Of a stretch of DNA of 64,000 bases, positions 17,106 to 26,524 are shown one piece after another. The stretch is from positions 372,001-436,000 of the forward strand of contig CAVZYN010000018.1 in assembly GCA_963779515.1 (NCBI GenBank). The letters are read 5' to 3'. This DNA is from CAVZYN01 sp963779515. GTDB taxonomy: Bacteria; Pseudomonadota; Alphaproteobacteria; Rhizobiales; Hyphomicrobiaceae. Made by a program: the position numbers and the translations under genes. The number at the start of each line of letters is the position of its first letter. The first letter of the stretch is position 1. The notes below the pieces were generated by a model. The model saw nothing but the letters and a program-made list of their open reading frames with translations. It did no database searches and had not been told where the DNA came from.

Positions 17106-19371
17106 TTAAGGCGCGGTGCGGCGGCAATCAGCGCCGTCGCCGACCACGATTGCATCAGCGCGCCAAGCTCCAGACTCGGCGAGCGCGGCCTTGAAGGTGT
17201 GTTGCGTGTCGGTCCAGGCAAGCTCAAGAACGTCGAGATCGCTGCGCATCACGCCGCCGATCCGGCGCTTGTCGTCGGGCCGGTGGGATGCCCGCCCGCT
17301 GCCATTGAGATCGATCAATGGCCAGCAGCGTTCCGTGTCGTCGACCAGCCCGTCGCCGTTGAGATCAATGGTGATGGGCGCGTTGTCGAACCGCGCCGAT
17401 TCGAGTGCCAGCATATGATCCTTGAACACCGCGAGGTCGGCGGCATCGACTTTGCCATCCTGAGTGAGATCGGCGAGATACAAAAGCGCCTTCTTGTCCG
17501 CGAGCGTCAGCACGGCTTCGAGGAAATCGATCTGCGGCGCGCTTTTGCCGTCGGTCGACGGCGTCGCCGTCTTACGGATGATGTCGGCAACCTCCGTGGC
17601 CTTCTTCGATGGATCGAGATCGAACAGCACCGCCGCCAGCGCCGTGACATGCGGCGCGGCCTGCGAAGTCCCGCTGCACACCCCATATGACTGCCGCGCC
17701 GACGCGATCGTACTCAGGATATCGACGCCCGGAGCCGCAACATGTCCGCCAATGTTTGAAAACAGGGCACGGTGGCCGTCCCGGTCTTTCGCCTCGACGA
17801 CGATGATGTTGCGGCTCGGTTTGAAGTTCGCGCTTTCAACGAGGGCCGCGAACGCGAACGGTGTCGCGAACTCCGCCTTCAAAGGTTCAGCGAGGCCGTC
17901 CGAGTCGTTTCCGGCCGCGACCACGAACAGAATGCGTTCGCTCACTTGATTGACGATGGTTTGCACCACTTTGGCGTGCTGACGGATCTGGTCGCGGATC
18001 ACGCGGTTTTCCGCCGGATTCGTCCGCGTCAGTTGCGCAACCCATGACCAATTGTAAGCGAGGCTGACGTTGACGACGCGGCGCTCGTTCGCCTGCGGCG
18101 GGTTCTCGCTCAGGTACTCGGCGAGGTCCGCGAGCGCGTCCATGAAAAACGCCACGTGCTGTTGCGCGACGTCCGTACCGTCTGCGGCGCCTTCGGTCAG
18201 AAGCTCTCGTGAAATCGGGATTGCGTCGAGACGCGCGCCAGGCAAAATGCCGTCAATGCCCGCGCCGCCGACGCTGGATGCGCCGAGCGAGGCGCCGACA
18301 ATGCCCGCGACATGCGTGCCGTGGTTTGGGCCGCAATCCGGCATCGGCGGGATCGGCTGCAACCCGCCGCGCACCAGATTATAATTGAGCTGGCTGTGTT
18401 TTCCGAAGCCGCTGTCGAGAAACGACACCGTCGTCAGCGGCTTGTTCGCAACCTTCTCGTTGTGACGATTGAGAATGGTCCACACGGCCGGCAAGCGCAG
18501 CCGCTTCAGGCCCCAATTGCCGTCGAACGCGCTTTGGTCGAGTTGCCAGTTCCAGGTGTAGGTCAAGGCGCCGGATTCAAGCTTCAATCCATTTGAGCGC
18601 TTGACCGACTTCGGGCCGATCGAGGAGTTGACAAAAGCGGCATCGACGGCGGGTTCGTTCCGCAGATCCGTGATGACCTTCGGCTCGAGGATCGTCTTCA
18701 GCGTATCCTTGCCGGGTGTGATGGAACGCGAGCGCGCGACGGCTGCCTCGTCCATCGGCTCCACATATAGGACGCCGAGTGAGGCCACATGCTTTGTCAC
18801 GCGCAGCCGGTACTTGTCGAGCAGCGCATCGATCTGCCCGGCCGTGACGTTCGGTTTCAATTGAATGATGTAGCTGTTGCGCTTGATCATCATCGGTTCG
18901 TCGGCGACCGGCGTCGCCGCAGGCGCTGCCGGTGTGCCGCCGAGCGAGCGAGTTCCGGGCTGAGCGGCAACGCTGGCGCCGAGGTTCGCTGTGAACTGAG
19001 ACGTCGTCGGTAACGACTTTTGTTGGGCGTTGATGATCGCCGCGCGTAACAGATCGCGCACGCGCTGCACATCAGTTGGAGCAAACTGTTGCTTGAGCAC
19101 GCCGGGCGCGCCGGGTGGAACGGGACGCGCTACTTTGCCGTCCTTGTCGATAACGATGACGTCCTCCTTCTTCAGCGCGGGTGCGGGCGCTGGGGCCGAC
19201 GGAAGACTCCGCGTGACCGGCTTCTGCGGTGTCGTCGGCCCAAATTTCTGCTCCAGCAGGCGCTTGAGGTTTTCGCGCTGTGCAGCATCGTCCGGGGTCT
19301 GTGCGAAAGACGGGTTGCACCAAAACAATGCCTACCAGCAGAACCACTGCCGCAAGTCTGTGCGCAATCAT
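17106..19371 (-). CDS. Secreted subtilisin-family (S8) protease with dockerin-like calcium repeats, apparent frameshift
   Basis: The corrected product is about 755 residues. An I9-like prodomain includes YIIQLKPNVTAGQID. The S8 triad is Asp in SFLDSGFGKHS, His in NHGTHVAGI, and Ser in GTSQAAPHV, with oxyanion Asn in VVAAGND. The C terminus has EF-hand loops DLTQDGKVDAADL and DLNGDGLVDDTE, like a type I dockerin. ATG 19371 follows a strong AGGAGG and opens a signal peptide (MIAHRLAAVVLLVGIV), but the frame breaks near the T4 run at 19322-19325. With one T removed it reads on as WCNPSFAQTPDD, a proper cleavage site. Without correction the only start is TTG 19328, with no signal peptide. Confidence 0.85.
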
Positions 19372-19398
19372 TGGTAGCCTCCTCGACTGACGTCGGTG

Positions 19399-21235
19399 CT
19401 AGAGCGTCCCACGAGAGCGTCCCACGACAGTATCGCTCAAATTCGTCATTTGCGCCACGAATTCCCACCAGCCGCCGACGGTGCCGGAAACGGAGTCCCA
19501 CGTGCGCTGCCACCACGGCTTTTCGGCCTTCGGCGGCGGCGCCGGATCGGCCGCAGGAGCCGGAGTTGGAGGCGGCACCGGTGCCGGAGCCGGCGACGGC
19601 ACAGGCACCGGAGCTGGTACTGGAGCTGGTGCCGGTGGCGGCGTTGGCGCCGGAACCGGCGCCGGAACAGGCGGAGGTGCGGGTTCTGGTGGCGCGGGCC
19701 GCGGCGGCGGCGGTGGTTCCGGTGGCGGCGGCGGCTGCACGGGAGGCTCCGGCACCGGTTGCGGCGCAGGTGGTGCCGGTGGGATCGGCGCGGGCGGCGT
19801 CGGCACCGGCACTGGAGCAGGAGGCGTTGGCGCGGGCACGGGCGGCGGTGCCGGTATAGGCGCGGGAACCGGCGCTGGCGCAGGCACAGGCACTGGAGCG
19901 GGCGGCGGTGTGGGTTCTGGGGCAGGAGCCGGAGCCGGCACAGGAGCTGGCGTTGGAACAGGCGGTGGCGGTGGCGCCGGAGTTGGGGGTGGGCGCCGGA
20001 ATGGGCGGTGGCGCCGGAGCAGGGGCCGGTGGCACAGGCGATGGAGCGGGGACCGGCGCAGGCTGCTGCGGCGGCGTTGTCGCCGGCCAAACCGGAACCG
20101 TCCTGCCATCGACGATCTCGAGCCGCGTATCGACAACGAGATTTCCTTCAGCGTCGACCCCGGGCTCAATCCCTTTCGACTTGCGATAGGACGCGATCAG
20201 CGACGTGTACGTCGGCACGTACGTGTCGATCATGCGGCCGTCGTGAGTGATCTGCTTGCGCGCTTGGAAGTGCAGATGCGTCGTCGTGCCGCCCGGCATC
20301 ACATTGGAGACTTTGCCGAGAAACTGGCCCTGTCTGACCCTCTGCTCCTCCTCAACGACGATCGAGTCGCGGTCCAGGTGCAGGTATTCGTAAATTGTGC
20401 CATCAGGCCCTTTCATTGAGAGCCGCGTGAAATCGGAAACGAGCGTGATCATGCCGTCGACCACCGCAACCGCGTCCCAAATCCGCCGCTTGCAACTGGA
20501 CGGGCGAATATCCTGCCCCTGATGGCCCTTGCCCGCTGGGCACAGCGGCATCGCATAGGAGCGCACCTCGCAGTAGTTGTCCCGCAGCCGATGCGGATCG
20601 TAATTCGGCGGATCGCATTCGCTGCCGCCGATGTCGCCGGTGCCGTAGCCGCCACCGCCGCGTCCCCAGACCTGCGAATTCAAATGCGCGTGCCGTCCTG
20701 CCTCCAGCTTGAGTGGAAAAACGATGTCGGGCAGCCAGACCTTGCGATCGACGCGCCCGCGACCAGCGTCCTGCGGCACCAGATTGCCCGGCGGATAGTA
20801 GCGGAAGCCCGGATCGGCCAGCGCACTCGTTGTCGGCGGCGGCGGTGTTGAAACTGGCGGAGTGGGCGTCGCTGGAGGTGTTGGCGGCGCAGCGGGCGGA
20901 CGTGGCTGCTCCGCCGTTTGGCCCGGGCCGCCGGGCGGCGTGCTTGGTGGCGTGGCCGGAGGAGTGGCCGGTGGCTGAGCCGGCGGTTGCGGTTGTGGGG
21001 TGACAATCGGGCCGAGCGCCGGCAATCCGCCGGGTGGCACCTCGCAACGAACACGCACCACCGGCAGCGCAAGGTGAGAGGGTGCCGCGAAACAATCGCC
21101 GAGAGCGGCAGACGGCGGCACGGGCGTCGCCGCGATGCGCGGCACGGCGGCACTCGGGGAGCACACCAGCATCAGCACGGCCAAAACCGCACCAACGCCC
21201 CCAGTCCGCTGACCAACCCCGAAACGCGCCGTCAC
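19399..21235 (-). CDS. Secreted M23 (LytM) peptidase with Pro-Ala-rich tail, apparent frameshift
   Basis: The corrected product is about 611 residues. A signal peptide and a Pro/Thr-rich linker (about 75-140) precede the LytM zinc domain with HxxxD in GHQGQDIRP and HLHF near residues 255-340. It should be a peptidoglycan or glycyl endopeptidase. A Pro-Ala repeat of about 180 residues follows, then the Trp-rich end KPWWQRTWDSV...GGWWEFV. The reading frame changes at the G5 run at 19985-19989; removing one base joins PAPTP to PTPAPPPPP without a break. Uncorrected, the tail becomes a Ser/Cys-rich nonsense extension running over the S8 gene. GTG 21235 is the start. First gene of the M23-S8-M4 run. 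Confidence 0.8.
19401..19426. repeat. 13-bp tandem duplication at the 3' end of the M23 gene
   Basis: AGAGCGTCCCACG occurs twice in direct succession, 19401-19413 and 19414-19426. Because 13 is not a multiple of three it shifts the last codons and creates the TAG at 19399-19401. With one copy the M23 frame would end at TGA overlapping the S8 ATG (ATGA at 19368-19371), the common coupled arrangement. Confidence 0.85.
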
Positions 21236-21507
21236 AGCAATATTCCCAACATACGCAAGTCCCGGCCGTGCCAGACCGGAAAATTCAATCCCGGAACCAT
21301 GCCGTCGAACTGCGTCACCGGCAATGGGGTTGCCCCACGCGCTACGCCCGACTGCCGTCCTTTACCTGATCTTGCGTGGTGCATCTCCCGAAGCCCAGGT
21401 AATTTGAAACATGAACGGCATTCGTCCGTGCTTTGTTGCATCGCGGCCACCGGGGCTTGCCGCTCGCCCCCGCCTGGGGCAGACAAGTGCCTGAGGAGAA
21501 AAAGCAA

Positions 21508-22152
21508 ATGGCGTACGCATTGAAAAGGTGGCGAGGCTTGGCCCTGATGCTTGGCCTGGGCGCAAGCCTCTATGGATCGGTCACGGCCGTCGCCCAGCAA
21601 GATAAGATCAAGGTCGACTGGGGCCATGCCGAGATCACGTCTTATGTGCGCGAGCAGACCACCAATCCGCGCCCGTCCGTGCTGCCGGACCAAGCGAGCC
21701 GCCTGAGCCGGCTGCAACTCCCTGTCCTCGGCTTCGAGCGCGCACCGGCCTCGGTTGCCGCTGCGGCAGGCGTCGGTCGCACCCCCGAGGCCAAGCGCAA
21801 GCTTGTCATGGATGAGGCCAATCCGATCTGGTACAACTTGATCGAACGCTACGGCGATATCACGATCACCATCGACGCTGATCTGCGTCTGCAGGACAAG
21901 CTGCCACCGAGCGCGCGTGTGTTCGTGCCACCGGCCGATGATGGCCAGATCACCGACGTTTCCATCATGGATTCGACCACTGAGCCTGGGCTGACCGGCG
22001 CCGTCGCCGAGTTCTCGATCCGTAAATTCAACATCCCCTATCGTGTCACCATGGAATGCAATGAGGCGTCCCGCGAGACGTGCCGCAATCCGCAAGCCAT
22101 CGCCCGCGACGGACAGCTTTTGAAGTTACTCTCCGCCCGCCCCCCGCAATAG
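21508..22152 (+). CDS. Secreted protein of unknown function
   Basis: The gene encodes 214 residues. A signal peptide (LALMLGLGASLYGSVTAVAQQ) is cleaved near residue 27. The mature protein has a compact mixed sequence: YGDITITIDADLRLQD, RVFVPP, EFSIRKFNIPYRVTMEC, and one Cys pair (MECNEASRETC) near the end. ATG 21508 follows a strong GAGGAG; the longer open frame upstream is not supported. It is divergent from the M23 peptidase. I do not recognise the family. Confidence 0.7.
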   Translation: MAYALKRWRGLALMLGLGASLYGSVTAVAQQDKIKVDWGHAEITSYVREQTTNPRPSVLPDQASRLSRLQLPVLGFERAPASVAAAAGVGRTPEAKRKLVMDEANPIWYNLIERYGDITITIDADLRLQDKLPPSARVFVPPADDGQITDVSIMDSTTEPGLTGAVAEFSIRKFNIPYRVTMECNEASRETCRNPQAIARDGQLLKLLSARPPQ

Positions 22153-22160
22153 GGTGGCGC

Positions 22161-23111
22161 TTATCCCGCGCGGAGCCCGTCGGCAAACGGATCGGCTGGA
22201 TCTCGCAGCAGCGTCGCCTCGCCGACCACATAGGCGCGGCCCGTGATGCTCGCGATTACCGCGCCTGCCGCGTCGCGGCGATACCGCGTGACAAACCGGC
22301 TGCCGATCACGCTTTCCTGCACCCAATCCACGCCCGGTTCGAGTTTCCCCGCCGCGGCCAAGCATGCGAGCTTGGCGCTGGTGCCGGTGCCGCACGGCGA
22401 GCGGTCATAGGCGCCGCCTGGGCACAGTACGAAATTTCGCCCATGGCCGCCCGGCGTCATCGGTGCTCCAAAGAACTCGATGTGATCGACCGGCGCGCCG
22501 TCTGTTCCGGTGATTTTGGCGGCAGTCAGCGCCGCCTTGATCGCTTCGGCCTTGCGCGTCAGCTCGGAGATATTGGCCGCGGTCAGCGCGCACGGCGTGT
22601 CATTGGTCAGGAAAAACCAATTGCCGCCCCAAGCGACGTCCCCTCGCACGCGGCCAAGCCCCGCGACATCGACGCTGACCCCGGCATGCAAGCGATAACT
22701 TGCGACGTTTTCGATTGTCACTTCGTTGCGGCTCTTCAGTTCGAACGAGACGACGCCGACTGGCGTTTCCAGGCGATGCACGCCGGCCCCGATCCGCCCC
22801 ATGTGCGCCAGCGTGACAGCGGTGCCGATGGTGCCGTGTCCGCACATGCCGATGACGCCGACATTGTTGAAGAAGATGACGCCCGCCGTGCATGATGGGT
22901 CGTGCGGTTCACAAAGCAATGCGCCGACCACGGCGTCATAGCCGCGCGGCTCGTTCACGGCGAAGCTGCGGTAGTGATCGAAGTCGCGGGCAAAGCGCGC
23001 GCGGCGTTCCGCCATCGGGCCGGTGCCTAGTGGCGGCCCCCCGTCCACGATAAGCCGTGTGGGCTCGCCCTCGGTGTGGGAGTCGATGACATGCATGCGG
23101 CGTTCAGTCAT
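22161..23111 (-). CDS. 4-hydroxyproline 2-epimerase (proline racemase family)
   Basis: This 316-residue enzyme interconverts trans-4-hydroxy-L-proline and cis-4-hydroxy-D-proline by two-base chemistry. Both catalytic Cys are present: Cys90 in MCGHGTIG and Cys240 in SPCGTGTSA. That makes it an epimerase rather than the Thr-type 3-hydroxyproline dehydratase. The HTxGEPTRL start is typical. ATG 23111 overlaps the stop of the upstream DapA-family gene by eight bases, so the two are coupled. Together they cover steps 1 and 3 of the bacterial hydroxyproline pathway. Confidence 0.88.
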   Translation of the reverse strand: MTERRMHVIDSHTEGEPTRLIVDGGPPLGTGPMAERRARFARDFDHYRSFAVNEPRGYDAVVGALLCEPHDPSCTAGVIFFNNVGVIGMCGHGTIGTAVTLAHMGRIGAGVHRLETPVGVVSFELKSRNEVTIENVASYRLHAGVSVDVAGLGRVRGDVAWGGNWFFLTNDTPCALTAANISELTRKAEAIKAALTAAKITGTDGAPVDHIEFFGAPMTPGGHGRNFVLCPGGAYDRSPCGTGTSAKLACLAAAGKLEPGVDWVQESVIGSRFVTRYRRDAAGAVIASITGRAYVVGEATLLRDPADPFADGLRAG

Positions 23112-24045
23112 GAGCGGCGGTCCATGCGCGATACCACGATTTGAAGAGGGTCCATTGGCTCTCCGCGTAGTGCTTCTGGCTCGGCGACAGTTGATCGGAC
23201 GCATTGATGTGGTGCGCGTACTCCTGATGCCCCTCGAGCACCATCAGATGCTTATAGTAGAGCACCAGATCCGTGCCCTCGTCGAACGACGACAGAACCC
23301 CGAGCGCTGCTTCCAGCTCCTGCGCTTGCCGGCGCGCGCGCGCATCCCCCTTCGCCGCTTTTTCGCACAGCGCGACCAGCTGCAAGACTTCCTTAGGCAG
23401 GACATTGCCGATGCCGGTGATCGCGCCGGCTGCACCGCAATTCACATAGCCATGGAACACTTGAGTATCGACTCCGACCAGAAGCATCAGGTTCGGATCG
23501 CTGCCGGCGATGTGCTCGGCCGCATAGCGCAATGCCGCGGCTCCGCCGAACTCCTTGAAGCCAACGAGGTGCGGGTAGCGGCGCCGGAGATCGAAGAAGA
23601 GGTCGGCCTTAGTCTCGAAGCCATAGTAGGGGCTGTTGTAGATGACCGACGGAAGATCGATCGCAGCCTCAAGGACGCCCTCGAAGTGCGCGCGCTGTGC
23701 GGCGATGGACGAGCCGCGTGAGAGAACGCGCGGAATCACCATCAGCCCCTTGGCGCCGGTCTGCTTGGCATGGGCTGCCAGCGCTGCCGCGCGCCGCGGA
23801 TTTTGTGCGCCCGTGCCGACGACCACCGGCACGCCGGCTTTCGCCAGCTGCGCGACGCCTTCCATGCGCTGTTCATCCGAGAGGAGCGGCCAATCGCCCA
23901 TCGAGCCGCAATAGATCACGCCCGACATACCGGCCGAAACCAGTTCACGCCCCTTGCGCACCAGCGCCTGAAAGTCCGGCCGGCCATGGCTGTCGCAAGG
24001 CGTCATCAACGCGGGCAGGACCCCGCGGAAAACCGATGAGGACAT
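23104..24045 (-). CDS. DapA-family lyase, probably pyrroline-4-hydroxy-2-carboxylate deaminase
   Basis: The 313-residue protein is a class I aldolase-type TIM barrel. The Schiff-base Lys is Lys164 in VGFKEFGG and the YNSP segment supplies the catalytic Tyr136. Coupling to the hydroxyproline epimerase (8-bp overlap) points to Δ1-pyrroline-4-hydroxy-2-carboxylate deaminase, which makes alpha-ketoglutarate semialdehyde, rather than the lysine-pathway DapA. The GTTTS-type phosphate loop of true DapA is replaced by GSMGDWPLL. ATG 24045 follows GGGAAGGGAA. The D-hydroxyproline oxidase and the semialdehyde dehydrogenase are not nearby. Confidence 0.8.
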   Translation of the reverse strand: MSSSVFRGVLPALMTPCDSHGRPDFQALVRKGRELVSAGMSGVIYCGSMGDWPLLSDEQRMEGVAQLAKAGVPVVVGTGAQNPRRAAALAAHAKQTGAKGLMVIPRVLSRGSSIAAQRAHFEGVLEAAIDLPSVIYNSPYYGFETKADLFFDLRRRYPHLVGFKEFGGAAALRYAAEHIAGSDPNLMLLVGVDTQVFHGYVNCGAAGAITGIGNVLPKEVLQLVALCEKAAKGDARARRQAQELEAALGVLSSFDEGTDLVLYYKHLMVLEGHQEYAHHINASDQLSPSQKHYAESQWTLFKSWYRAWTAAHD

Positions 24046-24061
24046 AGTGTTCCCTTCCCGC

Positions 24062-24082
24062 GCGACGGCACGACGCCGTCGC
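24062..24082 (-). promoter_or_regulatory. Hairpin in the leader of the hydroxyproline genes
   Basis: GCGACGGC (24062-24069) and GCCGTCGC (24075-24082) form a perfect 8-bp stem with a 5-nt loop. It lies 16 bp upstream of the DapA-family start codon, next to its ribosome binding site. It could be an operator or a leader structure, but there is no direct evidence. Confidence 0.3.
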
Positions 24083-24174
24083 CACGCCCAAGTGTCTTCT
24101 AGGCCGCGCCGTTCGGCAAGCCAGCCCGAAAGAAAACTGGGATCAAATAGATGCGCCGGGCGAACGGCTGAACC

Positions 24175-26025
24175 TCACCCCTTCGCCTTTACATAGGATC
24201 CTGGCGCATCTTCAATCACTCCGAGCTTGGCACCTGGAAGGCGCGCGGCGATCTTCGACCCGGAATGCTTTGCGAGCCACGTCGCATGATGCGGCCACCA
24301 AGAGCCCGGCGTTTCCGTCGTGCCGGCGGACCATTGCTCGAACGTCGCCGTGTCCGGATGCGACAGCGGCTTGTTATTCGTCCAATACTGATACTTGGGC
24401 TTCGCCGGTGGATTGACGACGCCTGCGATGTGGCCCGAGCCCGACATCACGAATGTCACGGGACCGCCGAACAGTTTCGCGCCTATGAACACCGATCGCA
24501 CCGGCGCGATGTGGTCTTCGCGCGCGGCGAGGTCGTAGATCGGCAGCGTCACTTTTCCGAGATCGAGTTGCACGCCGCCGAGCTTCATCTTGCCGAGCGC
24601 GAGTTTGTTCTCGTGATAGAATTCGCGCAGGTAGAAGTTGTGATTTGCGGCGGGCATCCGCGTCGAATCCTGATTCCAGAACAACAGATCGAACGGCATC
24701 GGCTTCTTGCCGAGCAGATAGTTGTTGACCACGTACGGCCAAATAAGATCCTTCGGCCGCAGCATGTTGAACACCGTCGCCATGCGCGAGCCTTCGAGAT
24801 AGCCCTTCTCGGCCATCAGTTTTTCGATGTTCTTTAGCTGCGCGTCGTCGATGAAGAGTTTGAGATCGCCCGCCTTGGTGAAGTCCGATTGCGCGGTAAG
24901 GAACGTGGCGGACACGAACGGATCCTCGCCGCGACCTGCGAGATAGGCAAGCGTCGCACTCAACAGCGTTCCCGCTACGCAGTAGCCGAGCACGTTGATC
25001 TTCTTGACGCCGCACTCGCGCTGCACGGCGGTCGTGGCGCCAAGCAGTCCTTCCTTCATGTAGTCTTCGAAGGTTTTGGCCGCGAGCCGCTCGTCGGGGT
25101 TCACCCATGACACGACGAACACCGTGAATCCTTGATCCACCAGATACTTGATGTACGACTTCTGCGGCGTGAGATCGAGAATGTAATACTTGTTGATCCA
25201 TGGCGGCACGACCAGGAACGGAACCTCGTGCACTTCTGCCGTCGTTGGCGTGTACTGGATCAGCTGCAGCAGATCGTTCTGGAACACGATCTTTCCGGGT
25301 GTCGTGGCCACGTTCCGGCCCACTTCGAACGCCGTCGTGTCGGTTTGGCTGATTTTCAACGACGATCCGGAATTTGCAAGATCGCCCGCGAAATTCGACA
25401 TGCCCGAAACCAGGTTCTGCGCGTTGCTTTGAAAAGTTTCGCGCACCACTTCCGGATTGAGTGCTGGGAAATTCGATGGCGACATCGCGCTGCTGAACTG
25501 TCGCACATAAAACTCGGCGCGCTGGCGTGTGCGCTCGTCGAGACCCGCTGTCTCCTTGAGCATCTGTTCGGTCCATTGCGTCGTCAGCAGGTAGGCTTGT
25601 TTCCAGTAGTCGAAATAGGGATTGCTGCTCCACTCTGGATCCTTGAAGCGATTGTCGCCGGGCTCCGGCGTCGCCACCGGATCGACGGGTTCGCCGGCCA
25701 TGCGCCGCGACGTGTTCTGCCACAGATCGACAAAGCTCTGGACCAGCACGCCCTGGCTTTCAGCGAGCTTAGCCGGATCGGCCATCCACTGCTGCGCGAC
25801 CTCGGAGAACAGCCGCGATACTTCCGCCATGTCTTCCATCTGCTGTGCTGGATTGGCAGGTGCAATGGCCGAGCGCTGCATCATTTCGGCCATGACTTTG
25901 CCGCCCTCTTCGAAGAGCCGCATCACGTTCTGGCCGAAGACTTGGGGGTCGGTGACTTGGTAGGCGGAAAAATCGGGGAAAGGGCTTTGTGGGGCCTCAG
26001 TGGCACCCGGGACTGGTTTTTGCAT
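24175..26025 (-). CDS. phaC: Class I poly(3-hydroxyalkanoate) synthase
   Basis: The 616-residue protein polymerises 3-hydroxyacyl-CoA into storage polyester at the granule surface. The lipase-like box GYCVAG places the nucleophile at Cys349. The catalytic Asp is in AAREDHIAP and the His in GSGHIAGVVNPP. The N-terminal about 200 helical residues and overall length fit the single-subunit class I enzyme. WTEQMLKE and WINKYYILDL are further family landmarks. The gene stands alone here, without phaA, phaB or phasin genes. Confidence 0.95.
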   Translation of the reverse strand: MQKPVPGATEAPQSPFPDFSAYQVTDPQVFGQNVMRLFEEGGKVMAEMMQRSAIAPANPAQQMEDMAEVSRLFSEVAQQWMADPAKLAESQGVLVQSFVDLWQNTSRRMAGEPVDPVATPEPGDNRFKDPEWSSNPYFDYWKQAYLLTTQWTEQMLKETAGLDERTRQRAEFYVRQFSSAMSPSNFPALNPEVVRETFQSNAQNLVSGMSNFAGDLANSGSSLKISQTDTTAFEVGRNVATTPGKIVFQNDLLQLIQYTPTTAEVHEVPFLVVPPWINKYYILDLTPQKSYIKYLVDQGFTVFVVSWVNPDERLAAKTFEDYMKEGLLGATTAVQRECGVKKINVLGYCVAGTLLSATLAYLAGRGEDPFVSATFLTAQSDFTKAGDLKLFIDDAQLKNIEKLMAEKGYLEGSRMATVFNMLRPKDLIWPYVVNNYLLGKKPMPFDLLFWNQDSTRMPAANHNFYLREFYHENKLALGKMKLGGVQLDLGKVTLPIYDLAAREDHIAPVRSVFIGAKLFGGPVTFVMSGSGHIAGVVNPPAKPKYQYWTNNKPLSHPDTATFEQWSAGTTETPGSWWPHHATWLAKHSGSKIAARLPGAKLGVIEDAPGSYVKAKG

Positions 26026-26189
26026 TTACAGGCCTTCGGTGAGTGCCGAGGACCCATTGCTCCCCCGGCAGCATATAGAATCACTCTAACCGGCGGATTG
26101 CAAAGGCACAATGCGGCCTCAATGCCACCTTGGTCGGTTGCTAACGACGTCTCGCTGGGGCGCGAAGTCCGCGTTGTGAGTTGAATTGT

Positions 26190-26399
26190 ATGGCGTTCAA
26201 ATTTGCGATCATCCTGAGCGTGAGTTTGATCGGCGGCTGCGCGGTGCGATCGCCGCTGTCCCTGAATTTTCTCCCGCAAGCTTCGGAAACCATCAAGACA
26301 CCAACGCCAGCCGAAGCTCAGGCCCGCTTTGGGACCCTCAGCACCGACGGCACCCAGCAGCGCCAGCGTGCCTTGAGTGAAATCGAGCGATCTCGCTGA
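26190..26399 (+). CDS. Small lipoprotein, unknown function
   Basis: This is a 69-residue protein. The N terminus is a lipoprotein signal (FAIILSVSLIGGC), lipid-modified Cys17. The rest is short and polar (EAQARFGTLS, ALSEIERSR). It is divergent from phaC. ATG 26190 was chosen because it gives the short classical signal. Small lipoproteins of this kind are frequent next to other genes in Rhizobiales; nothing more can be inferred. Confidence 0.5.
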   Translation: MAFKFAIILSVSLIGGCAVRSPLSLNFLPQASETIKTPTPAEAQARFGTLSTDGTQQRQRALSEIERSR

Positions 26400-26524
26400 A
26401 AAGTCTTCTGTTATCGGGTCTGTCCGGCCTTTGACGCTCGAGCCGGTTCACCTTAAAGACTGAGGCCTTGCGGTGCTGCGTCGTGCGCCGAAACCAACGC
26501 CTGCCAGTCGACAAGGTGACCTTC

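Noticed and set aside
19481..20419. Gly-rich (GAGAGTGAG type) + strand protein
   Set aside because: It is the reverse complement of the Pro-Ala repeat of the M23 peptidase; the Gly-Ala run has no signal peptide or Shine-Dalgarno.
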